A stretch of 64,000 nucleotides of DNA from Pseudogracilibacillus sp037071985 (GTDB lineage: Bacteria > Bacillota > Bacilli > Bacillales > Amphibacillaceae): contig NZ_JAXHDF010000009.1 of the NCBI RefSeq assembly GCF_037071985.1, positions 62,001 to 126,000 of the forward strand, in the 5' to 3' direction. This document shows positions 16,150 to 24,499 of the stretch, piece after piece. The notes beneath the pieces were generated by a model, which was given only the letters and a program-made list of their open reading frames with translations, did no database searches and had not been told where the DNA came from. How positions within the stretch are numbered: the stretch's first letter is position 1; each line of letters begins with the position of its first letter. Made by a program: the position numbers and the translations under genes.

Positions 16150-17531
16150 AATCTTTATACGGAAAGTTCCTATTTTTCACGATTGGAATTATGATCTCTA
16201 GTGCTTTAATCGCCTATCTAATTGTTAATACGTATTATCATCAACATATGCGTGCCCAGAATGATGAAAAAAATATGACTATCGTGGAAAATATTGCTGA
16301 CTTTATCCATTCCCAAAACGATGATGTAGATTTAGAAGAGTTTTTATCCACTCAATCAGATGTCGGGTATAAATTAATTTTATTTGATGAAGAAGCGAAT
16401 AAAATGTTGTTTGGAAATGATTTTCGCTTAGATAATTTACCTGTTGAAACGGTTTACGATGTTTTAAGCGGGAAGCAATATCATGGCATGCGTGACCTTC
16501 CTAAAGAAACATTTGTAACTGGTTATTTCTCCGATGAATCTGCCAATACAGTGGGCACCCCATTTACGTACAAAGGAAAAACATATGCCCTCTTTCTTCG
16601 ACCAGATATAAAAATGCTCTTTTCGGAAGTGCATATACTCCTTGCTGGACTTTCAGTAGGAATGGCAATAATCAGTTTGATAGCAATGCTTTTTGTGGCA
16701 CGAAAACTAATTCAACCTATTTCTGTATTAACTGAGGCAACGAAAAAAGTAGGAGCGGAACAGTTTTCCTTCACTCTACCGACCAATCGTGGAGACGAAA
16801 TTGGAGAACTCGCAACCAGCTTTCAAAAAATGGCTGACCAGCTGCGTGAGTCGGACGAGATGAGAAAACAATTTATTAATGATGTTTCCCATGATTTCCA
16901 AACTCCTTTACAAAATATTAAGGGATATGCAGCTCTTATTCGTGATGAGCAAACTACCAAAGCAGATCGAAAAACATATACGGAGATTATTACTTCCGAA
17001 ACAGAACGATTATCTGAATTAACGAAGCAATTACTTGTGTTGACCTCATTGGACTCTTTATCCGAACCGCTTAAGATGAAGGAAGTTCATCTTGATCAAC
17101 AATTAAAAGAAGTGTTAACAAGGTATCGCTGGTTAATGGAGGATAAAGGAATATCCTTAACGGCAGAAATTTCCCCTATTTCTATCCATGGAAATGCGGC
17201 TTACTTAGAAAAAGTTTGGGAAAACATTCTATCTAACGCGTTAAAGTACAGTTCTTTTGGAGGTACAATTAAAGTAACTGTTTTTCAAGAAGAGTCTAAC
17301 GTTATTATTGTAATCAAAGATACCGGAATTGGAATTAAGTCAGAAAATATTCCACTTATATTCAATCGTTTCTACCGTGTAGATGAAGCAAGACATTCTG
17401 GTATCGAAGGAACAGGACTAGGTTTAGCCATTGTCCAGCAAGTCGTTGAATTACACAATGGAACAATTAATATTGACAGCAAACTAGGAATAGGAACAAC
17501 CTTTACGATACGTTTGCCAATTGAAATGTAA
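16146..17531 (+). CDS. Sensor histidine kinase
   Basis: Membrane kinase of 461 aa: TM1 (about residues 6-28), an extracytoplasmic sensor region (about 30-160), TM2 (about 165-187), HAMP, a dimerisation domain with the phospho-accepting histidine in NDVSHDFQTPLQNIKGY (near residue 248), and the ATPase domain with the N box (ENILSNALKYS), G1 (KDTGIGI) and G2 (GTGLGLAI). It pairs with the preceding OmpR-type regulator, whose gene it overlaps by 4 bp. The signal is unknown. The next gene, a small heme-copper-like membrane protein, is the obvious candidate target. Confidence 0.92.
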   Translation: MKSLYGKFLFFTIGIMISSALIAYLIVNTYYHQHMRAQNDEKNMTIVENIADFIHSQNDDVDLEEFLSTQSDVGYKLILFDEEANKMLFGNDFRLDNLPVETVYDVLSGKQYHGMRDLPKETFVTGYFSDESANTVGTPFTYKGKTYALFLRPDIKMLFSEVHILLAGLSVGMAIISLIAMLFVARKLIQPISVLTEATKKVGAEQFSFTLPTNRGDEIGELATSFQKMADQLRESDEMRKQFINDVSHDFQTPLQNIKGYAALIRDEQTTKADRKTYTEIITSETERLSELTKQLLVLTSLDSLSEPLKMKEVHLDQQLKEVLTRYRWLMEDKGISLTAEISPISIHGNAAYLEKVWENILSNALKYSSFGGTIKVTVFQEESNVIIVIKDTGIGIKSENIPLIFNRFYRVDEARHSGIEGTGLGLAIVQQVVELHNGTINIDSKLGIGTTFTIRLPIEM

Positions 17532-17537
17532 TCTTCT

Positions 17538-17570
17538 GTTCATATTCCGTTCATCTTCGAAATATACAAT
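17538..17570 (+). promoter_or_regulatory. Candidate response-regulator site and promoter
   Basis: GTTCATATTCC (17538-17548) and GTTCATCTTCG (17549-17559) form an 11-bp direct repeat, the geometry bound by OmpR/PhoB-type regulators. A TACAAT -10 follows at 17565-17570, and no good -35 exists where the repeat lies. This suits activation by the regulator encoded immediately upstream. Confidence 0.6.
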
Positions 17571-17601
17571 AGAGATAGAACTTAAACAGGAGGAGTAAAA
17601 T

Positions 17602-17994
17602 ATGCATGATGTTTGGAGTAAGCGACTTATTCGTTTTGCAGCAATTTTTGGACTAGTTGGTGCAATATTAGGGTCACATATGGCTGGAGCAGGTTCACTT
17701 GCGTTTCGTCCAGTACATGCTCACATATTAGTAGTCGGTTGGTTATCTTTATTCGCATGGGGAATTTATTATAAAGCATTTCGTGTTAAAGCAACAAAAT
17801 TAATGGCTCTACAAGGATGGACTGGGATTATCGGTGCGGCTGGTTTGTCTATTGGATTGTGGATGCAGTATTTACAACCTTTCGGAGACTCAAAAGCACT
17901 TATTTTGCCCATTTATATTGGCGGAGGAGTCATTTTACTTTTAAGCTTCTTTTTATTTTTACTCGTTACCTTTTCAGCCGAAGAGAAGAAATAA
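17602..17994 (+). CDS. Small four-helix membrane protein resembling a fragment of heme-copper oxidase subunit I
   Basis: A 130-aa integral membrane protein with four predicted helices (about residues 8-28, 37-57, 66-88, 98-124). The segment RPVHAHILVVGWLSLFAWGIYY (residues 35-56, second helix) resembles the VHAHxxLxGW motif of cbb3/NOR-type subunit I helix II. Short proteins of this type occur in Bacillaceae and are often labelled cytochrome c oxidase subunit I-like, though they lack the copper ligands and most helices. The HxH pair could bind heme; this is unproven. It follows the two-component genes with its own predicted regulated promoter and AGGAGGAG. Confidence 0.65.
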   Translation: MHDVWSKRLIRFAAIFGLVGAILGSHMAGAGSLAFRPVHAHILVVGWLSLFAWGIYYKAFRVKATKLMALQGWTGIIGAAGLSIGLWMQYLQPFGDSKALILPIYIGGGVILLLSFFLFLLVTFSAEEKK

Positions 17995-18006
17995 TCCTTG
18001 AATTAA

Positions 18007-18045
18007 AAAAGTAGAGAAAGCCAATGTTCTCTACTTTTCGTTTTT
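18007..18045. terminator. Bidirectional terminator
   Basis: AAAAGTAGAGAA (18007-18018) pairs with TTCTCTACTTTT (18027-18038) with an 8-nt loop; T-rich tracts lie on both sides. It separates the small membrane-protein gene from convergent ytxJ. Confidence 0.85.
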
Positions 18046-18047
18046 AT

Positions 18048-18392
18048 TTAAGCGTTTTGTAACGCTTCTTTAATACTATCTTCTGTTATTTTCGTATGTG
18101 AAGCATTCCAAACTGCTTCTTTGTTTTTAACAACGAAAGCTTGTGGCGACTGATGTCGTATCCCCAAGTGTTCTGCAATCTGATCTGATACAGGACGTGT
18201 TTCTCTTACTTTTACATAAAACGCTCCAATATCTTCATTATTATCCTCTAAAAAGCGTTGAAACTCTGCGAATGCTTCAGCACTGATTGGACATGTTGTA
18301 CTCTGTTTAAAAAGTAAAACTGGTTTCTCTCGTGATGTTTCCCATACCTCATTTAAGTCTTCTATCTCTAAAAGTTCTTTTAATTCAGCCAT
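18048..18392 (-). CDS. ytxJ: Bacillithiol-system redox-active protein YtxJ
   Basis: A 114-aa thioredoxin-fold protein of the DUF2847/YtxJ family. The motif KQSTTCPIS (about residues 29-37) holds a single cysteine where classical thioredoxins have CxxC, consistent with a monothiol role in the bacillithiol system (disulfide exchange with bacillithiolated proteins). It ends with the usual HQSPQAFVVKNKEAVWNASH cis-proline region. The gene stands alone, preceded by AAGGAGG. It suggests that the organism makes bacillithiol, although the biosynthesis genes are not in this window. Confidence 0.9.
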   Translation of the reverse strand: MAELKELLEIEDLNEVWETSREKPVLLFKQSTTCPISAEAFAEFQRFLEDNNEDIGAFYVKVRETRPVSDQIAEHLGIRHQSPQAFVVKNKEAVWNASHTKITEDSIKEALQNA

Positions 18393-18484
18393 ATTCAGTC
18401 CTCCTTATGATGTTTTGTCCATTTGCCTCTATTTTAAAGATAAATCTAGTTTGAAACAAATATTCAGATTTGCAATCCTGTTTA

Positions 18485-19162
18485 TTATTTATTCCTAATC
18501 GAAAACATATACCTACCATGTACGATAAGTAGGACTAATCCCATAAGGGTAATTGAAAATGCTTGAGAGTTACCTGAGGCGATTGAATAAATTGTCGCTC
18601 CTACCATTGAGAAAATTATTACGAGATTTAATAGATTATATGATTTATACAGTCCATGCAACATCACGTGTTTTTCACCCTCATCCGCCGAATCAAGCAG
18701 TTTTTTTTCATAATCTGGATCAGAAATATTAGGGATATTTCTTTCCGGATGGACGATTTGCATTAAACTAACCATTGTTGCCATTAATAAATAACTAATG
18801 ACCGAGAATACAATCCCGATAATAATTAAGGTCATATTCATAGTTGTGATTAACACAATACATAAAGCTAATAATGAAATAATCGAATTTGACTGGATAA
18901 ATAAAGAATAGTCGCTGAATTTGCGATACTTCAGAGCGTCTATCTCATCCTCTTCGTCTCCTTGAAGGTCCGTATTATTAAGCTTTTTTATTTGGAGATG
19001 CAAGATAAATCCCCATATCCATAAGATAACAACAATACTATACAGCCCAATAACAATTCCATCTGCATATTTTATTAAATCGAATATTGGTATATTTAGA
19101 AATAGTAATGCTCCAAAAAAGCCAACTAAAGCACCTATAATCAATTGTTTAAAAAGTTTCAT
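18485..19162 (-). CDS. Five-helix membrane protein, DUF3169-like
   Basis: A 225-aa integral membrane protein with helices near residues 5-25, 38-58, 93-110, 112-135, 175-195 and 200-218, and a conserved cytoplasmic acidic segment (about 66-90) plus HPERNIPNISDPDYEKKLLD (about 137-156). This pattern fits the DUF3169 family, which in Firmicutes is usually encoded directly after a small XRE regulator, as here. Function is unknown. Its ATG follows the regulator stop codon with no gap, so the two are translationally coupled. Naming rests on pattern memory and context. Confidence 0.6.
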   Translation of the reverse strand: MKLFKQLIIGALVGFFGALLFLNIPIFDLIKYADGIVIGLYSIVVILWIWGFILHLQIKKLNNTDLQGDEEDEIDALKYRKFSDYSLFIQSNSIISLLALCIVLITTMNMTLIIIGIVFSVISYLLMATMVSLMQIVHPERNIPNISDPDYEKKLLDSADEGEKHVMLHGLYKSYNLLNLVIIFSMVGATIYSIASGNSQAFSITLMGLVLLIVHGRYMFSIRNK

Positions 19163-19366
19163 TTATAACTCATCCTCCTCAAAGAAAAATATGTTTTCAA
19201 TCGGCTCATTGAAAATACGTGAAATCCGAACTGCAATCAGTAAGGAAGGGACAAACTCTTCACGTTCAATTAAACTAATCGTCTGCCTTGATACTTTCGC
19301 TAATTTAGCAAGTTGCGTTTGATTCAAACCTTCTCGCGCACGTAACTCTTTAAGACGACTCTTCAT
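19163..19366 (-). CDS. Small XRE-family helix-turn-helix regulator
   Basis: A 67-aa Cro/C1-type regulator consisting of the DNA-binding domain only: LKELRAREGLNQTQLAKLAKVSRQTISLIE (residues 4-33), with the recognition helix in SRQTISLIE, then NEPIENIFFFEEDEL. Members of this type (YozG/YgzD-like) usually repress their own operon with a membrane protein gene. The start at 19366 is favoured over 19369 by spacing to AGGTGA. A 24-bp palindrome overlaps the -35 region of its promoter, strong support for autoregulation. Confidence 0.88.
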   Translation of the reverse strand: MKSRLKELRAREGLNQTQLAKLAKVSRQTISLIEREEFVPSLLIAVRISRIFNEPIENIFFFEEDEL

Positions 19367-19387
19367 CATTCATCACCTCTAGAAAGT

Positions 19388-19431
19388 ATTGTAACGGTTA
19401 TTTTTCATTTTGACAAATATATTTGTCAAAA
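19388..19431 (-). promoter_or_regulatory. Promoter and 24-bp palindromic operator of the XRE/DUF3169 operon
   Basis: On the minus strand TTGTCA (19411-19416) and TACAAT (19388-19393) have a 17-bp spacer. The perfect palindrome TTTTGACAAATA/TATTTGTCAAAA (19408-19431) covers the -35 element, so a bound dimer would exclude RNA polymerase. Confidence 0.8.
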
Positions 19432-19448
19432 ACATAATAATATTGGTC

Positions 19449-19476
19449 AAAAAAAGAGTTGCATTATTGCAACTCT
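19449..19476 (-). terminator. Orphan intrinsic terminator hairpin
   Basis: On the minus strand AGAGTTGCA, a 4-nt loop and TGCAACTCT are followed by TTTTTTT. It lies about 190 bp beyond the terminator of the YisP-like gene, so it is either a second, backup terminator or ends a short unannotated transcript from 19480-19660, where I see no coding frame. Confidence 0.7.
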
Positions 19477-19661
19477 ACTAGGACTGAATTTTTACAGGAC
19501 TGATATCTATTCATTGGGATCAAATTAAATGAATATGATCTGGAAAATTGACCGATATATTCAGGATTAAAATATAATCCGGAGAGAGACTAAACACATG
19601 ATTTAGTGATTTTAACAAGTGATTAAGTGCTTAAAATGAAACGTTTGCAAATTTACTAAAC

Positions 19662-19691
19662 AAAAAAATTGCCCAGGATTTCTGAGCAATT
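19662..19691 (-). terminator. Terminator of the YisP-like gene
   Basis: On the minus strand AATTGCTCAG pairs with CTGGGCAATT (one G-U), followed by seven T residues, immediately after the stop codon at 19694. Confidence 0.85.
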
Positions 19692-19693
19692 AT

Positions 19694-20524
19694 CTATTCC
19701 TCTTTTTCTATTTCTGCGACGACCTCTTCTACTTCTTGGCGGGTCATTTTTTCATTTCCATCTTCCATCGTTTTTAATGTACGTTTAGCAAGTTCTAGAG
19801 GAATTTTACAGAACAAAGTAATCGTTCGAGTTTTAATATCTTTTAAATATTCATCCCCGAGACGCAAATTTTCATGTGCATATTCGAACACATCGGCACG
19901 AGTCCATCCGTCTGGAATAAAACGCACTCCACGCTCTGCATAATCTTCATGTTGATTTCTTAAAATATTAACTGCTTGTAATCCACGTCCAAATCCAATC
20001 GCTAAATCATGATCTGTTTCCGTCCCATCATACCATTTCCAAATATCTGAAAGCATGACTCCGACCAAACCGGCTACATAGTATGTATAATTATCAAGAT
20101 CTTCTTTTGTTTTAATAACCCAATCCTTATTAACCCACTCAGCCATTCCTCCAGCCATTTCTGCTGTTGCGCTCTTCACTTTCTTCACTATGCCATCCGG
20201 ACATACTTTAAGCCAATCAGCTAAGCGGATGGTCACCTCTGGCAATTCTAGTTGATACGGTTCAATAGCTCCTAAAAAAGCGGTCTGATCAAATGGTCCA
20301 TCTGCCAATAGCAGTTCTTGCGTTTTCTTTAACAATGATTCTTTGATTTCTGCATCCATTGTTTCATGATCTTCGATTTCGTCAATTGCACGCATGCACA
20401 AGTATGCGGAGCCAACTGTTAATCGTAGTTCTCGCTTTAATAATGTGATCGGAATGTAAAAAGTTCGACTCGTTTCCTTCAAAACGTGCATGGCATCTTT
20501 TTCTAGCTTAGCTCCATAACTCAA
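19694..20524 (-). CDS. Squalene/phytoene synthase-fold protein, YisP-like (possible farnesyl diphosphatase)
   Basis: A 276-aa all-helical protein of the trans-prenyltransferase squalene/phytoene synthase family. Motif 1 reads RAIDEIED (about residues 44-51), where the second aspartate of DDxxD is glutamate. Motif 2 reads NILRNQHEDY (about 186-195), where the first aspartate of LRDxxED is asparagine. B. subtilis YisP, with an aspartate-deficient first motif, was shown to be a farnesyl diphosphatase rather than a C30 synthase and affects biofilm and membrane rafts. Similar chemistry is inferred here. The start is TTG at 20524, 9 bp after AAGGAGG. No carotenoid genes flank it. Confidence 0.8.
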   Translation of the reverse strand: MSYGAKLEKDAMHVLKETSRTFYIPITLLKRELRLTVGSAYLCMRAIDEIEDHETMDAEIKESLLKKTQELLLADGPFDQTAFLGAIEPYQLELPEVTIRLADWLKVCPDGIVKKVKSATAEMAGGMAEWVNKDWVIKTKEDLDNYTYYVAGLVGVMLSDIWKWYDGTETDHDLAIGFGRGLQAVNILRNQHEDYAERGVRFIPDGWTRADVFEYAHENLRLGDEYLKDIKTRTITLFCKIPLELAKRTLKTMEDGNEKMTRQEVEEVVAEIEKEE

Positions 20525-20658
20525 CTTCCGTTTCCTCCTTATAAGGACTCTAGTTTAAGTATAACAAAGAATCATAATTTTTTCTTTTCTTTATACCTTA
20601 TCTTTCCCTTTTGGCAAGAGTCTTAAAATAATTTTTATTTAATTTTCCATTTTTTATG

Positions 20659-20687
20659 TTTACATTTTTAGAAAACTAACATATAAT
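20659..20687 (+). promoter_or_regulatory. Sigma-A promoter of the AAA+ gene
   Basis: TTTACA (20659-20664), 17-bp spacer, TATAAT (20682-20687). A GAGAGGAAA ribosome site precedes the ATG at 20727. Confidence 0.75.
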
Positions 20688-20726
20688 CCTCTCATTACAG
20701 TTTAATAGAGAGGAAATTAAATACTA

Positions 20727-21992
20727 ATGAACGAAAAAAACGCGTTAATAAATTTTACAGAAATTAATCAAAATACAATGCCACAATATTATGATTATGC
20801 CATAGCAATCGATAAAGTAGTTCAATATTTAAATGAGAAGACTGGAAAAGATTTTAAAATCTATGACTCAGAAGATGTTCACGAAGAATTACATAGTGCC
20901 ATTACACAGATGGTAAAAGATAGAGCGGATGATATCTCTATTCTTTCTCCTGTTTTTGAACATATTAGCTCTAAAAAAATTCATTATTCGGATGAAGGTA
21001 AGTATTCCATTTCCCCTTCTGATGAAAACAATCTTTTTTATTTTGAAAAATTTGAAGTCGCTTATGCAACTATTCCTATTTATCAAAGTCATGCAGATTA
21101 TCCACTCGAGTTTCTTTTTGCTGCGAGTGACGAAGCTATGTTATTTTTTATTGCAGCAATGGTTGATAAAGAAAGAAACTTTATGCTTAATGGGATAACT
21201 GTTTTAACAGACACGGAAGAAGGACTCGATCGCTCTAAGGAAGAAATAACAGACCAAATTCATCGAAATGACGTGTTATTAGCCGATCATGTAAAGCGCG
21301 ATATTTTCAGGTCCATCGATGAATTCTTTTCGAAAAGTGGTTCCTTCTTTAAAACATACAATATCCCTTACAAAAGAGGGATTTTACTTTACGGAAATCC
21401 CGGTAATGGAAAAACAACACTTGTAAAATCTATTGCTGGTAGTGTTGATGCACCAGTTGTTTATTGGCAAATTACTGAATATACATCCAGTTATTCCATC
21501 GATGAAGTTTTTCAAACAGCAAAAAAAATGTCACCAGTAATTCTGATTATCGAAGATATTGATTCAATGCCACATGAATGTCGTTCCGTATTTTTAAATA
21601 CATTAGATGGTGCAACTACTAAAGAAGGTATTTTTCTCATTGGAACAACTAACTATCCAGAAAAAATCGACCCTGCTTTAATTAACCGGGCAGGTAGATT
21701 TGATCGTGCCTATGAGATCAAGCAGCCGGATGAAGGTTTACGCCGAAAATACTTACTCAATAAAAAAATAACTCAATTTGTGGATGAGTCTGAAATTGAC
21801 CAGCTTGCAGCTAAAACGAAAGGATTATCAATTGCTCAACTAAATGAGTTATATATGTCGATGGCCTTACAGTGGCATTATGAGAAAGAAGTAGATACAG
21901 AGATGATTATTGAAGAATTAAAAGAGAATCATAGAAGAACAATGAAACAGGATTTTGACATGGAAGATTATGAAGATAAGCTAGGCTTCTAA
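20727..21992 (+). CDS. AAA+ ATPase, BCS1/FtsH-like ATPase domain with unknown N-terminal domain
   Basis: A 421-aa protein. Residues 1-210 form a domain I cannot assign; it lacks membrane helices. The AAA+ module follows: Walker A GNPGNGKTT (223-231), Walker B LIIEDIDS (about 273-280), sensor 1 GTTNYPEKIDPALINRAGRFDRA, which includes the arginine finger region of classical AAA proteins, and a small C-terminal lid. It should form a hexameric ATP-driven remodelling machine; the client is unknown. It is monocistronic, divergent from the YisP-like gene. It ends with an acidic tail and is followed by a repeat block. Confidence 0.85.
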   Translation: MNEKNALINFTEINQNTMPQYYDYAIAIDKVVQYLNEKTGKDFKIYDSEDVHEELHSAITQMVKDRADDISILSPVFEHISSKKIHYSDEGKYSISPSDENNLFYFEKFEVAYATIPIYQSHADYPLEFLFAASDEAMLFFIAAMVDKERNFMLNGITVLTDTEEGLDRSKEEITDQIHRNDVLLADHVKRDIFRSIDEFFSKSGSFFKTYNIPYKRGILLYGNPGNGKTTLVKSIAGSVDAPVVYWQITEYTSSYSIDEVFQTAKKMSPVILIIEDIDSMPHECRSVFLNTLDGATTKEGIFLIGTTNYPEKIDPALINRAGRFDRAYEIKQPDEGLRRKYLLNKKITQFVDESEIDQLAAKTKGLSIAQLNELYMSMALQWHYEKEVDTEMIIEELKENHRRTMKQDFDMEDYEDKLGF

Positions 21993-22127
21993 CTTTAATA
22001 TTAATGGATCAGATCTGAAGAATGAACATTTACAACCTAACTGACTCTGTCACAAATTTAATATTTGAATGTAAAAAGTAGAAGATTAAATCCGCCAGTA
22101 ACTAAAATTTAGGGATGAGCTGATCAA

Positions 22128-22506
22128 CCGCTGCAGAAATATGTTTCGCTTTCCATGGGCGGCTGTTGAGCCTCCTTGTGCTCCGCACTGCGTAGTCTCA
22201 TCTAGGCCTATGCTCCCATAGGAGTCTTCACATATTTCCTCCGCTGAGATGGTAACTGTTGACTGAATTTAGGAGCCGACTTTCTTTCTATTTAATAAAA
22301 TTTACATTCTAGCGTAGGCAACATAGGAAGACTCCTGCAGGAACAGCACGAGTCCGAAGATCCCTGTAGCTTCCCGTTAACGGGAAGCTACAGAAGCTGA
22401 GGCCGTGCCTGCGGTAAAGGAGACACTGTAAAAGCAAACGATAGTGCAGCTTGAACAGATGTCGCTCTTATGCCTGTGGTGAAAGCGAAGTATTTTTCCG
22501 AAGCGG
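22128..22506. repeat. Composite dispersed repeat, copy A
   Basis: A 647-bp gene-free region contains a GC-richer repeat. Its first module (22128-22247) is nearly identical, in reverse orientation, to 49831-49950. A second module (22412-22506) matches 32481-32575. Both modules contain inverted repeats and stand out from the AT-rich background. They do not encode a transposase. Short open frames inside the repeat (for example 22451-22732) are not believed to be genes. Confidence 0.85.
22364..22393. repeat. 30-bp perfect palindrome inside repeat copy A
   Basis: CTGTAGCTTCCCGTT and AACGGGAAGCTACAG are exact reverse complements with no spacer, centred on GTTAAC. It can form a cruciform or, in RNA, a long hairpin, and lies between the two modules of the repeat. 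Confidence 0.85.
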
Positions 22507-22639
22507 CTTCCTGAAATTAATAAAATCGATGCCATTACTGCGTAGTTTACGTGCTTCCTACAATATGGCTGTTAATCGTTCCAAAAGAAAAAACGGGAGA
22601 ACGCGGCATCGCTTTTTAGACGTTCTTTCCGTTCTATAT

Positions 22640-23482
22640 CTATCCTTTTATCGCACCCTCTACCATTCCTTTTGCTATTCGCTGTTGGAAGATAATATAA
22701 AGGATAATAACAGGCACAATTGCAATGACTAAACTAGCAAATAAAGTTCCCCACGCATTTGTATATTCCGCTTCACTACTAATATAATCAATCGCTAAAG
22801 CTAATGTATAATTTTCTTTGCTTTGCAAAAAGATTAATGCCATAAAATATTCATTCCAAAATTGAATCGTATTCATAATCGTAACAGTAATAATCCCCGA
22901 CGTTGTTAAAGGGGTTATAATCTTCCATAACACCCCATAAGGAGACATCCCGTCCATGGCAGCAGATTCTTCTAACGATTTAGGAATAGTACTAATAAAA
23001 CTCGTTAAGACAAAGATAGTAAACGGCAATTGACTTACAGCATAAACAAGTGTCAGCCCAAAAATATTGTCCAATAAGTTTAAATTATTTAGTAAGAAAA
23101 ACAATGGAATCCATCCAAGTACCATTGGAATCATCATCGCTGATATATATAAAGTAAATAGAAAATTACTTCCTCGAAATTGAATCCTTTCAATAGCATA
23201 TGCAGTAGGGATTGCCAAAACGAGTGTTAATATTGCACCTAGGACAGTTACAATTAAACTATTAAAAACACTCGTATCAATATTATAGTTTGACCATGCA
23301 TGAATAAAATTATCGAAACTGAATGATTCTGGTAGCCCCCACGGATTACGATAAATTTCTGCATTTGATTTGAACGAACCGATAAACATCCAAAATATCG
23401 GATATAATACAGCGATCGTCCATAATATTAACGGAATACGAATACCGATTCGGCCAACTCTTTCGCCAACAGTACGTTTCAT
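22640..23482 (-). CDS. Carbohydrate ABC transporter permease, MalG type
   Basis: A 280-aa permease with six membrane helices and the EAA loop (EESAAMDGMSPYGVLWKIITPLT, about residues 180-202) that docks the ATPase. It belongs to the CUT1 sugar-importer group and forms a heterodimer with the MalF-type permease encoded just upstream. The ATG at 23482 is used because AGAGGTGA lies 5 bp upstream; the longer frame starts at a TTG with no site. No ATPase gene is in the cluster, so a shared MsmX-type ATPase encoded elsewhere is expected. Context suggests an amino-sugar substrate. Confidence 0.92.
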   Translation of the reverse strand: MKRTVGERVGRIGIRIPLILWTIAVLYPIFWMFIGSFKSNAEIYRNPWGLPESFSFDNFIHAWSNYNIDTSVFNSLIVTVLGAILTLVLAIPTAYAIERIQFRGSNFLFTLYISAMMIPMVLGWIPLFFLLNNLNLLDNIFGLTLVYAVSQLPFTIFVLTSFISTIPKSLEESAAMDGMSPYGVLWKIITPLTTSGIITVTIMNTIQFWNEYFMALIFLQSKENYTLALAIDYISSEAEYTNAWGTLFASLVIAIVPVIILYIIFQQRIAKGMVEGAIKG

Positions 23483-23520
23483 ATTGCTCACCTCTTCTTT
23501 CGCTATCAAACATTAGAAGA

Positions 23521-24414
23521 CTAATATTCTACTTTCTCTCTACGCATAAATATTTGTAAAATAAAGACGGTAATAAGAGATAAAACTAATATCATTACAC
23601 CGATAGTGGCACCGTACCCAAAATGAAATTGAACAAATGCTTGTTGATACAAATATGAACCCATTACATGTGTTGCATTATTTGGCCCGCCACCGGTCAT
23701 GACTTGAACAAGGATAAATGACCCATTTAAAGTCGTAATAACGATATATAGCACTGCAATCTTAATTTGCGGCCAAATTAATGGCACCGTAATTCGCCAA
23801 AACTGTTGCCACTCGCTTGCTCCATCAATCTCTGCTGCTTCGTAAAAACTTTTATCAACATTCGCAATTCCACCCATTAGCATTAACATAAACAAGCCAA
23901 TACCAGCCCATATGGCGGGTAAAACAATACTTGGTAATGCCCATTTCTCATCACCTAACCACGGTCGGGCCCAACTTTCTAAACCTAAAAATTCTAGTCC
24001 GGAATTTACTAGCCCAAGGCTAGGATTATAAATAAAGGACCACAGTATCCCAATGACAACGACCGACATAATGTTTGGGAAGAAGAAAACAATTCGATAA
24101 AAAGGGGCTTCTTTAATTTTCAATTGGGTTAAGGCCACTGCAAAAAATATGGCCAATACCATGATTCCAAATACTTTTGTAACGACTAAGAAGTAATCAT
24201 GGATAATTGTCTTCGGAATAATCGAGTCATTGAACAACTTCTTATAATTATCGAGACCAATGAAGGTTTTCACATGGGAAGAACCTGACCAATCGAAAAA
24301 TGAATAATACAAACCACTAAATAAAGGATAAAGTGTGAAGATAGCAAACATAATAAATGTCGGTATAATGCAAAATGCTAAAAATAAGTAACGTTGCTTT
24401 TTAGACTGTACCAA
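23521..24414 (-). CDS. Carbohydrate ABC transporter permease, MalF type
   Basis: A 297-aa membrane protein with six helices and the EAA motif (YEAAEIDGASEWQQFWRITVPLI, about residues 190-212). It pairs with the MalG-type permease 38 bp downstream and the lipoprotein binding protein upstream, the standard order of a CUT1 importer. The position directly after murQ points to import of MurNAc, GlcNAc or a wall-derived disaccharide. The sequence alone does not show the substrate. Confidence 0.92.
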   Translation of the reverse strand: MVQSKKQRYLFLAFCIIPTFIMFAIFTLYPLFSGLYYSFFDWSGSSHVKTFIGLDNYKKLFNDSIIPKTIIHDYFLVVTKVFGIMVLAIFFAVALTQLKIKEAPFYRIVFFFPNIMSVVVIGILWSFIYNPSLGLVNSGLEFLGLESWARPWLGDEKWALPSIVLPAIWAGIGLFMLMLMGGIANVDKSFYEAAEIDGASEWQQFWRITVPLIWPQIKIAVLYIVITTLNGSFILVQVMTGGGPNNATHVMGSYLYQQAFVQFHFGYGATIGVMILVLSLITVFILQIFMRREKVEY

Positions 24415-24499
24415 TGGATCACCCTTTTCGTCTTAGTCGTTCATTAAAAATAGACAGAATGAAGAGACAATAATTGCCTCTTCATTCCACTACATACTT

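Noticed and set aside
22451..22732. 93-codon frame overlapping repeat copy A and the MalG-type gene end
   Set aside because: It runs through repetitive DNA and into a real gene on the other strand; the composition follows the repeat.
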